Part shown: positions 34,751 to 43,830 of the stretch, piece after piece
How positions within the stretch are numbered: the stretch's first letter is position 1
Layout: each line of letters begins with the position of its first letter
Assembly: GCA_033762715.1 (NCBI GenBank)
Contig: JANRLL010000003.1
Location: 47,249 to 111,248, forward strand
From: JANRLL01 sp033762715
GTDB taxonomy: Bacteria > Pseudomonadota > Alphaproteobacteria > Rickettsiales > SXRF01
Direction: 5' to 3'
Length of the DNA: 64,000 nt
Made by a program: the position numbers and the translations under genes
The notes under the pieces: model-generated
Database searches by the model: none
The model's input: the letters and a program-made list of their open reading frames with translations, nothing else
Told to the model about the DNA's origin: nothing

Positions 34751-35665
34751 TTACAGGCCCTGTGCGGCTTGCTGAATAGCAGGTGATGGTATGGTAGGTG
34801 CCATAGTAACGGCGGCGCCACATTCCTTGACCCAACTCACATACTCTTGTGTCTGCAGATGCGCTTTATCTCGACCGGGCGTATGTTGATAGAGCACCTG
34901 CCCGTTACTATCTACGAGTGTCACATGGGGGAAAGAATCTTTGTTCTTCATAAAAAAGCGGCAAAAATTACGAGCCGATTCTCCTGCCTCTGCAATGTCA
35001 CGTTCCGATTTATTTTGCGCGCGCGCCAATGCCTCTGCTTGGTTTGGCGTAAGCGCCACTGCATATAAGCGCAGCTGGGCCTTTTGCTCATCCTGCGCCA
35101 ATACCGTGAGCATATGCATCGTTTCATCATGATTAATCGGGGCCAGTGCATTATCCACTACGACATTGCGCTTTGCATTAAGCGCCAGCTCATGTAGCTG
35201 CATATCAATGCCGTGGAAAAGTGGCCGCCATTTCGCATAGGGCTCTGGCTTCATACCGGTTTGGTTTTCGAGCGACCGTTTCAGCTGCGAAAAATCAATG
35301 GAAGCGCTTTGCGACATTAATTGTTTTAATTCTTTAAACGTAGGTGATGCGTTGCTTTGTGCCTGCGCATGTAAAATATCCTTTGAGCCATACGCCCCGC
35401 CCAAATAGGTCACGATAGGTTGCATCTCTCCAGCGGGTGGAAATACATCCACCGTATTTTTCACTATATTGGAAACCGCCAACAAGGTTGCATTATCCTG
35501 ATAGGGTTGGTTGCGAAGAAACGTAGCCACTTCTTGCGTTTCTTCCGGCGTATTACCTAACAGGCGTGTATCGCCCTCTTTGCCCAGATGCGTATTAATA
35601 TAGGTCTGCGCGGTTGCTATGATGTTGGCAACTGAAGTGGAGAGCTGTTCTTGTGTAAGTCCCAT
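34751..35665 (-). CDS. Zeta-toxin-like P-loop protein with degenerate Walker A (tentative)
   Basis: This 304-residue soluble protein resembles zeta-toxin/UDP-N-acetylglucosamine kinase folds in outline: a hydrophobic strand leading into GGAYGSKD (89-96) where a Walker A loop would lie, an acidic strand IDFSQLKRSL, a helix then NVVVDNALAPIN (about 168-180) where zeta proteins have an NVIxEGTL strand, and LRLYAVALTPNQAEALARAQ, like their VYVVAVPPE segment. In the putative Walker A, the Lys is kept but Gly6 and Ser/Thr8 are replaced by Ser and Asp, so ATP binding is doubtful. No adjacent antitoxin gene is seen. The first 80 and last 70 residues are unfamiliar. The assignment is an inference from pattern only. 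Confidence 0.4.
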   Translation of the reverse strand: MGLTQEQLSTSVANIIATAQTYINTHLGKEGDTRLLGNTPEETQEVATFLRNQPYQDNATLLAVSNIVKNTVDVFPPAGEMQPIVTYLGGAYGSKDILHAQAQSNASPTFKELKQLMSQSASIDFSQLKRSLENQTGMKPEPYAKWRPLFHGIDMQLHELALNAKRNVVVDNALAPINHDETMHMLTVLAQDEQKAQLRLYAVALTPNQAEALARAQNKSERDIAEAGESARNFCRFFMKNKDSFPHVTLVDSNGQVLYQHTPGRDKAHLQTQEYVSWVKECGAAVTMAPTIPSPAIQQAAQGL

Positions 35666-35791
35666 AGATACACGAGTTAATAAATTAGATGGATTATTAA
35701 TATACTCGTTAATATATGCAGTATAAAGTCCTTATTCATCCCGATGATGCTTATTGCGCTCATCCAAAAATCGTATTATTAATCGTGGCTT

Positions 35792-36565
35792 ATGACCAAA
35801 TTACCCTATAAAACCCCTACCAAAAAAGCAGATAAGCCCTTGTATAAGCGCATATTGCTGAAACTTTCCGGCGAAGCGTTGATGGGCAGCCAAGGCTATG
35901 GCCAGGATTTAAAAACCATCGAGCGCATCTGCCTTGATATTAAACAAGCCGTGAGCATGGGCATTGAAGTCTGCATCGTTGTGGGTGCTGGCAATATTTT
36001 TCGCGGTATCGATGGCGCCAATAGTGGCATGGAACGCGCATCGGCAGATTATATGGGCATGGTAGCCACCGTGCTTAATGCGCTGGCCATTCAAAATACG
36101 TTAGAGCGCATGAATATGGATACGCGCGTGCTTTCTGCAATCAGCATGATGCAAATTTGCGAACCCTATATTCGCCGACGTGCGATCCGCCATTTAGAGC
36201 GCGGCCGCGTGGTGATTTTCGCTGCCGGCACCGGCAACCCCTTCTTCACCACCGACACCGCTGCAGCACTTCGCGCCAATGAAATGGGCTGCGACGTATT
36301 GATGAAAGCAACGCAAGTAGACGGCGTGTATACTGCTGATCCGCGCAAAGACAAAAAAGCCAAGCACATCGCCAAGCTCAGCTACCATGAAGTATTGGTG
36401 CGTGATCTGAAGGTGATGGACGCATCGGCTATTTCGCTCGCACGTGAAAACCAAATTCCGATTCTGGTCTTCTCGCTTGCTGGAAAAGATTCCATCAGCC
36501 AAGCTGCATGTGGCAAAGGCAAACATACTCTGATCACTGATTCTAAGAAAAAGGCTGTATCATGA
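35792..36565 (+). CDS. pyrH: Uridylate kinase (UMP kinase)
   Basis: PyrH phosphorylates UMP to UDP and, in many bacteria, is regulated by GTP and UTP. The 257-residue protein has RILLKLSGEALMG near residue 20, VVGAGNIFRGIDG, MGMVATVLNALAIQNTLE, GTGNPFFTTDTAAALRANEM and ATQVDGVYTADPRKD. It carries a Lys-rich extension of about 15 residues before the conserved core. The stop overlaps frr by 4 bases. It starts the second half of the translation/envelope cluster. Confidence 0.97.
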   Translation: MTKLPYKTPTKKADKPLYKRILLKLSGEALMGSQGYGQDLKTIERICLDIKQAVSMGIEVCIVVGAGNIFRGIDGANSGMERASADYMGMVATVLNALAIQNTLERMNMDTRVLSAISMMQICEPYIRRRAIRHLERGRVVIFAAGTGNPFFTTDTAAALRANEMGCDVLMKATQVDGVYTADPRKDKKAKHIAKLSYHEVLVRDLKVMDASAISLARENQIPILVFSLAGKDSISQAACGKGKHTLITDSKKKAVS

Positions 36566-37116
36566 CGACCGACATCAACGAACTCCGTCGCCGTATGGAA
36601 GGTGGACTGAAATCCCTGCATCAAGAATTTTCTGGTCTGCGCACCGGACGCGCCAATGCAGCATTGCTCGATCATATCCAAGTCGATGCCTATGGCAGCA
36701 TGGTGCCGCTCAACCAAGTCGCCAATATCAGCATTCCTGAGCCTCGCCTGCTTTCCGTGCAAGTGTGGGATAAGGGCGTGGTGAAAAGTGTTGAAAAAGC
36801 GATCAATGCCGCCGGACTCGGCGTCAATGCCGCAGCGGATGGTCAATTAGTGCGCGTGCCAATTCCTGAGCTCTCGCAAGAGCGTCGCGTGGAACTCACC
36901 AAAATTGCCGGCAAATATGCGGAAAGCGGTAAAGTCGCGATTCGCAACGTGCGCCGCGATGGTATGGATGCGCTGAAAAAAGCAGAAAAAGACGGCGACA
37001 TTTCTAAGGATGAGCTGACCAAGCAATCCGACGTTATCCAAAAACTCACTGATGAATACATCAAAAAAATTGATGATGCGCTGGCGGTGAAAGAAAAAGA
37101 TATTTTGGGCAACTAG
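36562..37116 (+). CDS. frr: Ribosome recycling factor
   Basis: RRF, together with EF-G, splits the post-termination ribosome. The 184-residue protein has the family length and motifs: LHQEFSGLRTGRANAALLDHIQVDAYG, VWDKGVVKSVEKAINAAGLGVNA, PIPELSQERRVELTKIAGKYAE and the long C-terminal helix to the end. It overlaps pyrH by 4 bases and is followed after 19 bases by uppS. Confidence 0.98.
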   Translation: MTTDINELRRRMEGGLKSLHQEFSGLRTGRANAALLDHIQVDAYGSMVPLNQVANISIPEPRLLSVQVWDKGVVKSVEKAINAAGLGVNAAADGQLVRVPIPELSQERRVELTKIAGKYAESGKVAIRNVRRDGMDALKKAEKDGDISKDELTKQSDVIQKLTDEYIKKIDDALAVKEKDILGN

Positions 37117-37135
37117 TCGCAACGGCCCCAGCAAC

Positions 37136-37882
37136 ATGCGAGCGTCACCCGTCATGATTGAACCAACCTCCGCAGGGCCTTCGATACCGACGCATATCGC
37201 TATTATCATGGACGGCAACGGCCGCTGGGCTAAGTCACGCGGCCTACCACGTTCCGCCGGTCACAAAAAAGGCGCCGATGCACTCAAGCGCGTAATGGAA
37301 TCCTGCCGCAGTGCTAAAGTAGCATTTCTAACGATTTACGCTTTTTCATCTGAAAACTGGAAACGCCCAGCCGATGAGATCAGTGATTTGATGCATCTGC
37401 TTGGCTATTATTTAGAGCATGAACTGCCGGAGTTACATCGCAACCAGATTCGTCTGCGCTTCATTGGTGATCTGTCGCGCATTGAAGACAAGCTGCGCAC
37501 GCGCATTCAAAAAGCTATGGATATGACCGCTGGCAATAGCGGCTTTAATCTGACGGTGGCTCTTAGCTATGGCGCACGTCAGGAAATCGCCCGCGCGGTG
37601 CAAGCCCTCGCTGCACAAGCAAAAGAGGGCACGCTGGAAATTGCTGCTATTGATGAAGAGCTGATTAGCAAAACACTCGACACCTCCGATCTGCCTGAGC
37701 CCGATTTATTGATTCGCACCGGCGGCGAACAGCGCTTATCCAATTTCTTGCTGTGGCAATCGGCCTATACGGAATTGTATTTTACTGATATTTTATGGCC
37801 AGATTTTGGTGACGCGCATTTTAGCCAAGCGCTGGGTGATTATGCCAAACGGGAAAGACGCTATGGAAACACTGGACAATAA
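37136..37882 (+). CDS. uppS: Undecaprenyl diphosphate synthase
   Basis: UppS adds eight isoprene units to farnesyl diphosphate to make the C55 carrier used for peptidoglycan and O-antigen. The 248-residue protein has the cis-prenyltransferase motifs IAIIMDGNGRWAKSRGLPR, TIYAFSSENWKRP, LTVALSYGARQEI, DLLIRTGGEQRLSNFLLWQ and ELYFTDILWPDF. The ATG at 37136 has no obvious ribosome-binding site, and the Met at 37154 is an alternative start that would shorten the protein by six residues. It overlaps cdsA by 20 bases. Confidence 0.96.
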   Translation: MRASPVMIEPTSAGPSIPTHIAIIMDGNGRWAKSRGLPRSAGHKKGADALKRVMESCRSAKVAFLTIYAFSSENWKRPADEISDLMHLLGYYLEHELPELHRNQIRLRFIGDLSRIEDKLRTRIQKAMDMTAGNSGFNLTVALSYGARQEIARAVQALAAQAKEGTLEIAAIDEELISKTLDTSDLPEPDLLIRTGGEQRLSNFLLWQSAYTELYFTDILWPDFGDAHFSQALGDYAKRERRYGNTGQ

Positions 37883-38564
37883 CCCGACTCCTTCTGCTTC
37901 GCGCTGGCAAGAACTTTCCACGCGCATAGCTTCGGCTTCTGTACTGATGGCGGTTTTCCTGGTTATTTTGTGGCAAGGCGGCTGGTGGTTTACCTGGCTG
38001 GTGGTATTGGCTGCGCTTATCATGAGCAAAGAATGGAACGGCCTTACCGAGCGCGATGATAATATTGTACGCTTCACCGGTTTGTTTTATGTCAGCGTTC
38101 CCTGCGCCTGTTTGATTTGGCTGCGCGGCATACAGCTGGAAGCGGTTCCCTCGGTCGGACTTCACCTGGTTTTATTTTTGATGGTCACCGTCTGGGCCAC
38201 CGATACTGGCGCCTATTTCATCGGCCGCCAATTCGGCAAAACCAAAATGTTTCCTGCCATCAGCCCTAAAAAAACCTGGGAAGGGTTGGGCGGAGGTGTT
38301 GGGTTTGCCATTATCGGCGCGCAAATTATCGAACTGATTTTTCCAGTCGGATTCTCGTTGGGCAAATCTGCCTTGCTCGGATTTGTCATCAGCCTGTTGG
38401 CACAAACCGGTGATTTTCTGGAATCCTGGATGAAGCGTCGCGCCGGCGTGAAAGATAGTGGCACGCTTATTCCTGGCCATGGCGGTCTGCTCGATCGCAT
38501 TGATGGCTTGATTTTCTCCCTACCGTTTTTTGCTCTGGTCGTACATTTCTCCCTGGCCTCATGA
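37863..38564 (+). CDS. cdsA: Phosphatidate cytidylyltransferase
   Basis: CdsA makes CDP-diacylglycerol from phosphatidate and CTP, the precursor of all bacterial phospholipids. It is an integral membrane protein with several hydrophobic segments. The signature at the C-terminal end is clear: SPKKTWEGLGGGVGFA, QTGDFLESWMKRRAGVKDSG and PGHGGLLDRIDG. The frame is open from 37806, but a GGGAAAG ribosome-binding site stands a few bases before the ATG at 37863, and that start gives the normal N-terminus (233 residues), so I use it. The stop overlaps dxr by 4 bases. Confidence 0.96.
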   Translation: METLDNNPTPSASRWQELSTRIASASVLMAVFLVILWQGGWWFTWLVVLAALIMSKEWNGLTERDDNIVRFTGLFYVSVPCACLIWLRGIQLEAVPSVGLHLVLFLMVTVWATDTGAYFIGRQFGKTKMFPAISPKKTWEGLGGGVGFAIIGAQIIELIFPVGFSLGKSALLGFVISLLAQTGDFLESWMKRRAGVKDSGTLIPGHGGLLDRIDGLIFSLPFFALVVHFSLAS

Positions 38565-39718
38565 GCACGACGTCCATAACGGTATTGGGCTCGACCGGCA
38601 CCATCGGTCAGAACACGCTCAAGATTCTAGCCGCGCATCCCAAGCGCTTTGCCTTAGACAGCCTGGTTGCAGGCGGCAATGTGCAGGAGCTAATTGCGCA
38701 GGCCAAACACTATAGCCCGCGCCACGCAGTCATTGCCGATGCGTCTTTGTATACGCAACTCAAAGACGGCCTAAGCGGCAGTGGCATTGAAGTGGCCGCC
38801 GGTGAACAGGCGGTGCTGGATGCCGCATCACGCCCGGTGGATATTACGATGGCGGCCATTGTCGGCATGGCGGGGCTTAAACCCACCTTAGCCGCCGTTA
38901 AAAATGGCAAGCGCATTGCGCTCGCCAATAAAGAATGTTTGGTCAGCGCCGGTCATTTGCTGATGGATGAAATCAAGCGCTACGGCACGACGTTGCTACC
39001 GGTCGATTCCGAGCATAACGCAATTTTCCAATTGCTGGGCGCCGCGCCACGTGATGCGATCGAACAAGTTACCATCACCGCGTCCGGCGGCCCGTTTCGC
39101 AGCTGGTCGCGTGAGCAGATGAAGGCGGTGACGCCCGAGCAAGCCAAAGCCCATCCCAATTGGAAAATGGGTGCTAAAATTTCCGTGGATTCCGCTACAC
39201 TCATGAATAAAGCGCTGGAGCTGATCGAAGCCTTCTATCTGTTTGGTTTCCCAGCTGCCAAGCTCAATGCCATCATCCATCCGCAATCGATTGTGCATTG
39301 TTTGATCCGGCTCAATGACGGCTCGGTTTTATCACAAATGAGCAATCCCGATATGTGCACCCCTATTGCCTGCGCACTGGCCTGGCCTGAGCGCATCAGC
39401 GCGCCGGTGGCCGCCTTGGATTTAGCACAGCTGGGCCAGTTGCAGTTTGAATCTGTGGATGAGACACGCTTCCCTGCTCTACGCCTCGCGCGCGATGTCA
39501 TGGCCGCAGGCGACAGCGCCGCCACTGTTTTCAACGCCGCCAATGAAATCGCGGTAAAACGCTTTCTGGCTGGTGAGATTGGCTTCTTAGATATTGTTGC
39601 CATGGTGGAGCATATATTGCATCATGCAACCCATAAGGCGCTTACCAGTCTAGAAGCAGTCTGCGCCTGTGACCAAGAAACACGGCTTCTGGCGGAGACA
39701 CTACCATGGAATTCCTAA
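38561..39718 (+). CDS. dxr: 1-deoxy-D-xylulose 5-phosphate reductoisomerase
   Basis: Dxr is the committed enzyme of the MEP isoprenoid pathway, converting DXP to 2-C-methyl-D-erythritol 4-phosphate with NADPH. The 385-residue protein shows the NADPH-binding VLGSTGTIGQNTL, the metal/substrate motifs LANKECLVSAG, LLPVDSEHNAIFQLL and ITASGGPFRSW, and KISVDSATLMNKALELIEA. It supplies the isoprene units that UppS, encoded two genes upstream, assembles. It overlaps cdsA by 4 and rseP by 13 bases. Confidence 0.98.
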   Translation: MSTTSITVLGSTGTIGQNTLKILAAHPKRFALDSLVAGGNVQELIAQAKHYSPRHAVIADASLYTQLKDGLSGSGIEVAAGEQAVLDAASRPVDITMAAIVGMAGLKPTLAAVKNGKRIALANKECLVSAGHLLMDEIKRYGTTLLPVDSEHNAIFQLLGAAPRDAIEQVTITASGGPFRSWSREQMKAVTPEQAKAHPNWKMGAKISVDSATLMNKALELIEAFYLFGFPAAKLNAIIHPQSIVHCLIRLNDGSVLSQMSNPDMCTPIACALAWPERISAPVAALDLAQLGQLQFESVDETRFPALRLARDVMAAGDSAATVFNAANEIAVKRFLAGEIGFLDIVAMVEHILHHATHKALTSLEAVCACDQETRLLAETLPWNS

Positions 39719-40812
39719 CACAAACCGCACATACTTTGGGTTCGTTTATTATCGTACTCAGCGTGATTGTGTTCATTCACGAATTCGGCCATTACATCGT
39801 GGCCAAGTGGTGCGGCGTGAAAGTCGAAATATTTTCCATCGGCTTTGGCAAAGAACTGTGCGGATTTACCGATCGCAGCGGCACGCGCTGGAAAATCTCG
39901 GCGTTGCCAGTGGGTGGTTATGTGAAAATGTATGGCGATTCATCCGAGGCCAGCACCACCGATGCGGAAACCTTAGAGCAGCTTAGCGATGAGCAAAAGT
40001 CGCTCACCTTCCATCACAAGCCCCTCTACAAAAAAGCGCTGATTGTTGTTGCCGGCCCTACTTCCAATTTCCTGCTCACCATTACCATGCTCACCTATTT
40101 CATTATGACTACGGGCTTGCCCTCGATCCAGCCGGTTGTGGGTGAAGTCATCAAAGATTCGGCCGCCGAAGAAGCCGGCCTTAAGGCTGGTGACCGCATT
40201 GTACAAATCAATGATGAAAAAGTATCGCGCTTCAGCGACATTGCCTATTTGATTTCCACCAATTTGGGCACGGCGGTAACCTTGCATGTTGAGCGTGGTA
40301 ACAAAGTCAACCTGGTGACACTGACTCCTAAGGAATTTGAAGATGATGACGGGCTGGGCAATAAAATCAAACGGCCGTTGATTGGCATTCGCGCCACCGA
40401 AATTAAAATTGAAGATGTCGGCCCCGTAGTTGCCGTGCAAGAAGCCGTGCGCAGAACCTATCTGATCTGCACCACCACTTTAACCGCCATTGGCCAGATG
40501 ATTACCGGCCAGCGCGGCGTGCATGATCTGCAAGGACCAGTGGGCATTGCCAAGCTCTCAGGCCAGGCGGCGGACAAAGATGCGCATACGGTGTTGTGGC
40601 TGATTGCCATGCTATCGGCCAATTTGGGCCTGGTTAATCTCTTCCCCATCCCACTATTGGACGGCGGGCATTTGGCCTATTACGGCGTCGAGGCAATCCG
40701 CGGCCGCCCTATGGCGCAAAAAATGCAGGAATACGGCTTTAGGCTCGGTTTTATTATCCTCTCCAGCCTTATGCTGCTGACCCTCTTTAACGACATTCGC
40801 AAGCTATTGTAG
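39706..40812 (+). CDS. rseP: Site-2 intramembrane metalloprotease RseP
   Basis: RseP is a zinc protease in the inner membrane that cleaves anti-sigma factors and remnant signal peptides. The 368-residue protein shows the HEFGH zinc site in the first membrane segment (FIHEFGHYIVAKWCGV), one PDZ-like domain around residues 125-205 (AEEAGLKAGDRIVQINDEKV), and the third-ligand motif NLFPIPLLDGGHL near the C-terminus. The single PDZ region is normal for alphaproteobacterial forms; the E. coli protein has two. It precedes bamA, as in most proteobacteria. Confidence 0.96.
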   Translation: MEFLTQTAHTLGSFIIVLSVIVFIHEFGHYIVAKWCGVKVEIFSIGFGKELCGFTDRSGTRWKISALPVGGYVKMYGDSSEASTTDAETLEQLSDEQKSLTFHHKPLYKKALIVVAGPTSNFLLTITMLTYFIMTTGLPSIQPVVGEVIKDSAAEEAGLKAGDRIVQINDEKVSRFSDIAYLISTNLGTAVTLHVERGNKVNLVTLTPKEFEDDDGLGNKIKRPLIGIRATEIKIEDVGPVVAVQEAVRRTYLICTTTLTAIGQMITGQRGVHDLQGPVGIAKLSGQAADKDAHTVLWLIAMLSANLGLVNLFPIPLLDGGHLAYYGVEAIRGRPMAQKMQEYGFRLGFIILSSLMLLTLFNDIRKLL

Positions 40813-40864
40813 TTTCATCAATTCTCATGTTGTTTTGCGCTTGATTTCAGTGCGTTTTTGACGC

Positions 40865-43177
40865 ATGACTAGTGCCATGAAATATTTGCCGCTTACCGTA
40901 ACCGCTCTTGCCGTCTTATTATCCAGCACGGCCATAAGCCCTGCTGCCTGGGCGCAAGCATCTATGCCTGCCATTCAAGAAGGCGACGCCATTAAGGATG
41001 TGCGCATTGAGGGCAACCAGCGTATTGAAGCGCGCACGGTATTGTCCTACCTCAACATGAAAGCCGGCAGCCGTTTCACCCAGGAAGAAATTGATGCCGC
41101 GCTTAAAAGCCTTTTTGCTACCGGATTCTTCTCCGATGTTAAATTGCTGCGCGATGACGATACCTTGGTGGTGCGTGTAAACGAGAATCCAATCATTAGC
41201 CGCGTGGTATTTGAAGGCAATGATCGCGTTGAAACCAGTGACCTTGAAAAAGAAATCGAGCTGCAAGCGCGCTCCGTCTATTCGCGTGATAAGTTGCAAA
41301 GCGATGTGAAGCGCATTCTCGATATTTACCGCCGCGGTGGCCGCTATAGCGCAACTGTTGTGCCCAAAATCATCACCCGCGATCAAAACCGCATTGAGCT
41401 GGTGTATGAAATCACCGAAGGCAGCGTGGCGCGTGTAACAAAAATCAACTTTGTCGGCAACCAGCGCTATGACAGCGGCAGCCTGCGCAAAATCGTCCGC
41501 ACCGAGGAAACACGCTGGTATAAATTCCTGACCGATGATGACAAATACGATCCCGACCGCCTGCAATATGACCAAGAGCTGTTGCGCCGTTTCTACTTAA
41601 GCGAAGGCTATGCGGATTTTCAAGTGAAGTCTGCGCATGCCGAGCTCTCGCCTAAGAAAGACGAATTCTACCTCACCTTCGTGGTGGAAGAAGGCCCTGA
41701 ATATCAATTTGGCGAGATTAATGTCACCAGCGAAATCAAAGGCCAAGAGCCCGCTACCTTCAGCGAGTTAATCACCACCAAAAAAGGTGAAACCTATAAC
41801 GCTAATAAGGTGGAAGAAACGATTGATGCCATCACCAAAGATTTAGGTGATCACGGCTATGCGTTTGTCGATATTCAGCCCAAGCTGGAAAAAGACCGCG
41901 AGAAAAAGCTGGCGAATATCACCTATGTCATCAAACCAGGTCCACGCGTGTATGTTGAGCGTATCAACGTCACCGGCAACGTGCGCACACTCGATGAGGT
42001 GGTGCGTCGCGAATTTCGTTTGAATGAAGGCGATCCGTATAATGCCTCGAAGCTGCAGCGCAGTGAACAGCGCCTGAACAATCTGGGCTATTTTGAAAAA
42101 GTGCAGATTAAAAATGAAGCCGGCAGCGCCCCTGATAAAACGGTGGTGAATGTCGATGTGCAGGAAAAATCGACAGGGGAAGTCAATATCGGCGCCGGTT
42201 ATTCGACCACCAACGGCGTGCTTGCTACCTTTGGCGTTAGCGAGAATAACTTACTCGGCCGCGGCCAGCAGCTCAAGACCAGCGTGTCGATCGGCTCACG
42301 TATCAAACAAGGTGAGATTGGTTTCACCGAGCCTTATTTCTTGGGACGCGAACTGGCAACAGGCTTTGACCTCTATCGTACGCGGCAAGATCTGATCGAT
42401 CGCGATTCCTATATCAGCGACACCAAAGGCGTGCGTCTGCGCACCAGCTATTCGCTGCAAGAAAAACTGCAGCATGGCATCAACTATTCGCTGCGCTCAA
42501 CCGACATTACCGATATTCAGCCCACCGCTTCGACCTTCATTAAGCAGCAGGCTGGCAAAAACCTCAATTCCTCGATCGGCCATTCACTCACCTATGATGA
42601 TCGAGATAATAAATTTAACCCGACACGCGGTTGGTCAGCGCGGTTTTATCAAGAGGTTTCCGGCTTGGGTGGTGATTCGCGCTATTTGAAAGACGAGCTT
42701 AAAGCCAGCTATTACTATAATATAGTACCGAAATGGACTTTGGGCTTCCTCGGTTCCGGCGGTTATATTTTTGGTTTTGCCGGCCGCGATGTACGCATCA
42801 ATGATCGCTTCTTCGTAGGCGGCGATGATTTACGCGGCTTCCAAAATGCTGGTATCGGGCCACGCGACACCAGCACCAGCGATGCGTTGGGCGGCAATGC
42901 GTATTATGTCGGCACCACCGAATTGCGTTTCCCACTTGGCTTGCCTGAAGAGCTTGGCGTATCGGGTGCGATCTTTGCCGATGTGGGCAGCTTGTGGACG
43001 CTCGATGATGTCGGCCCCAATATTTTTGATTCCAGCACGCCACGCACTTCTGTCGGTGTGGGTGGTTTATGGCAGTCGCCTTTTGGTCCTATTCGTATCG
43101 ATTTTGCGCAGGCTCTTCGTAAGGAAACGTATGACCGCACAGAAAATATTCACTTTAGCTTCGGCACCAAATTTTAA
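40865..43177 (+). CDS. bamA: Outer membrane protein assembly factor BamA
   Basis: BamA is the central subunit of the machine that inserts beta-barrel proteins into the outer membrane. The 770-residue protein has a signal peptide (cleavage near AWAQA, about residue 32), five POTRA domains over about residues 40-420 with phrases such as DVRIEGNQRIEARTVLSYL, KINFVGNQRYDSGSLRK and ERINVTGNVRTLDEVVRREF, and a C-terminal barrel. The final segment ends with Phe (FSFGTKF), the recognition signal for barrel proteins. A second in-frame ATG lies at 40877 and may be the true start. Confidence 0.97.
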   Translation: MTSAMKYLPLTVTALAVLLSSTAISPAAWAQASMPAIQEGDAIKDVRIEGNQRIEARTVLSYLNMKAGSRFTQEEIDAALKSLFATGFFSDVKLLRDDDTLVVRVNENPIISRVVFEGNDRVETSDLEKEIELQARSVYSRDKLQSDVKRILDIYRRGGRYSATVVPKIITRDQNRIELVYEITEGSVARVTKINFVGNQRYDSGSLRKIVRTEETRWYKFLTDDDKYDPDRLQYDQELLRRFYLSEGYADFQVKSAHAELSPKKDEFYLTFVVEEGPEYQFGEINVTSEIKGQEPATFSELITTKKGETYNANKVEETIDAITKDLGDHGYAFVDIQPKLEKDREKKLANITYVIKPGPRVYVERINVTGNVRTLDEVVRREFRLNEGDPYNASKLQRSEQRLNNLGYFEKVQIKNEAGSAPDKTVVNVDVQEKSTGEVNIGAGYSTTNGVLATFGVSENNLLGRGQQLKTSVSIGSRIKQGEIGFTEPYFLGRELATGFDLYRTRQDLIDRDSYISDTKGVRLRTSYSLQEKLQHGINYSLRSTDITDIQPTASTFIKQQAGKNLNSSIGHSLTYDDRDNKFNPTRGWSARFYQEVSGLGGDSRYLKDELKASYYYNIVPKWTLGFLGSGGYIFGFAGRDVRINDRFFVGGDDLRGFQNAGIGPRDTSTSDALGGNAYYVGTTELRFPLGLPEELGVSGAIFADVGSLWTLDDVGPNIFDSSTPRTSVGVGGLWQSPFGPIRIDFAQALRKETYDRTENIHFSFGTKF

Positions 43178-43197
43178 TTCATGATGAAAGGACTCGT

Positions 43198-43776
43198 ATG
43201 AAAACCAAACTATTGATCGCAACGCTTGCCGCCTTGGCATGCGGTGCTTCGACTGCCGTTTACGCAGCGGATGCTGCACCTGCTACCACCAATATCGCGG
43301 TAGTAAACGTGCAAAAAGTAATGGGCGCCTCAACTGCAGCAAAAAGCGTTCGTGAACAAATCGAAAGCAAACAAAAAGCGTTCCAAACCGACATCAGCAA
43401 AAAAGTCGATGCGTTGCAAAAAGAAAAACAAGAAATCGGTAAACAACAAAGCGTACTGTCTAAAGCCGCCTTTGAAGAAAAAGCGCGTGCATTCAGCGTG
43501 AAAGAAACCGAAGTGCAAAAAGAAGTGCAGTCGAAAAAATCCATGCTGGATAACGGTTTTGAGCGTGCTTTGTCTGAAATCCAAAAAGCAACGGTTGATA
43601 TCGTAGCTGAGCTGTCTAAAGAGAAAAACTTTATTCTGGCCGTGCCTACTTCACAGATTCTCTATGCCGATAATAAGCTCGATATTTCGGATGAAGTGAT
43701 CGATCGCCTGAACAAAAAACTTCCTAAAGTGGATGTGAAGTTTGATGCAAAAGAACCTAAAGCCGATAAGAAATAA
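43198..43776 (+). CDS. skp: OmpH/Skp-family periplasmic chaperone
   Basis: Skp holds unfolded outer-membrane proteins during their transit to BamA. The 192-residue protein has a signal peptide (cleavage near VYAADA, about residue 24), the opening strand NIAVVNVQKVMGASTAAKSV, a long charged coiled coil over about residues 50-145 that forms the tentacle, and a closing strand KNFILAVPTSQILYADNKLDISDEVIDRLNK. A GAAAGGA ribosome-binding site precedes the ATG. It follows bamA by 20 bases. Confidence 0.95.
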   Translation: MKTKLLIATLAALACGASTAVYAADAAPATTNIAVVNVQKVMGASTAAKSVREQIESKQKAFQTDISKKVDALQKEKQEIGKQQSVLSKAAFEEKARAFSVKETEVQKEVQSKKSMLDNGFERALSEIQKATVDIVAELSKEKNFILAVPTSQILYADNKLDISDEVIDRLNKKLPKVDVKFDAKEPKADKK

Positions 43777-43790
43777 GCAACCTTATATAT

Positions 43791-43822
43791 AACGCCAGCC
43801 TGTGTGGCTGGCGTTTGCTATT
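43791..43822 (+). terminator. Intrinsic terminator or attenuator between skp and lpxD
   Basis: A perfect 10-bp stem AACGCCAGCC / GGCTGGCGTT surrounds TGTGT and is followed by TGCTATTT. It lies 14 bases after the skp stop and before the lpxD ATG. The T-tract is short and interrupted, so termination may be partial, giving more BamA/Skp than lipid A enzymes. Confidence 0.65.
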
Positions 43823-43830
43823 TGAACGAT

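Noticed and set aside
37806..37862. Longer cdsA start inside uppS
   Set aside because: A better ribosome-binding site and the usual CdsA N-terminus support the ATG at 37863.
40919..41575. A 218-codon minus-strand frame inside bamA
   Set aside because: It is antisense to the POTRA region of bamA and shows no family similarity.
43804..43830. GTG start for lpxD
   Set aside because: The codon lies inside a perfect terminator stem, and the ATG at 43831 gives the normal protein.
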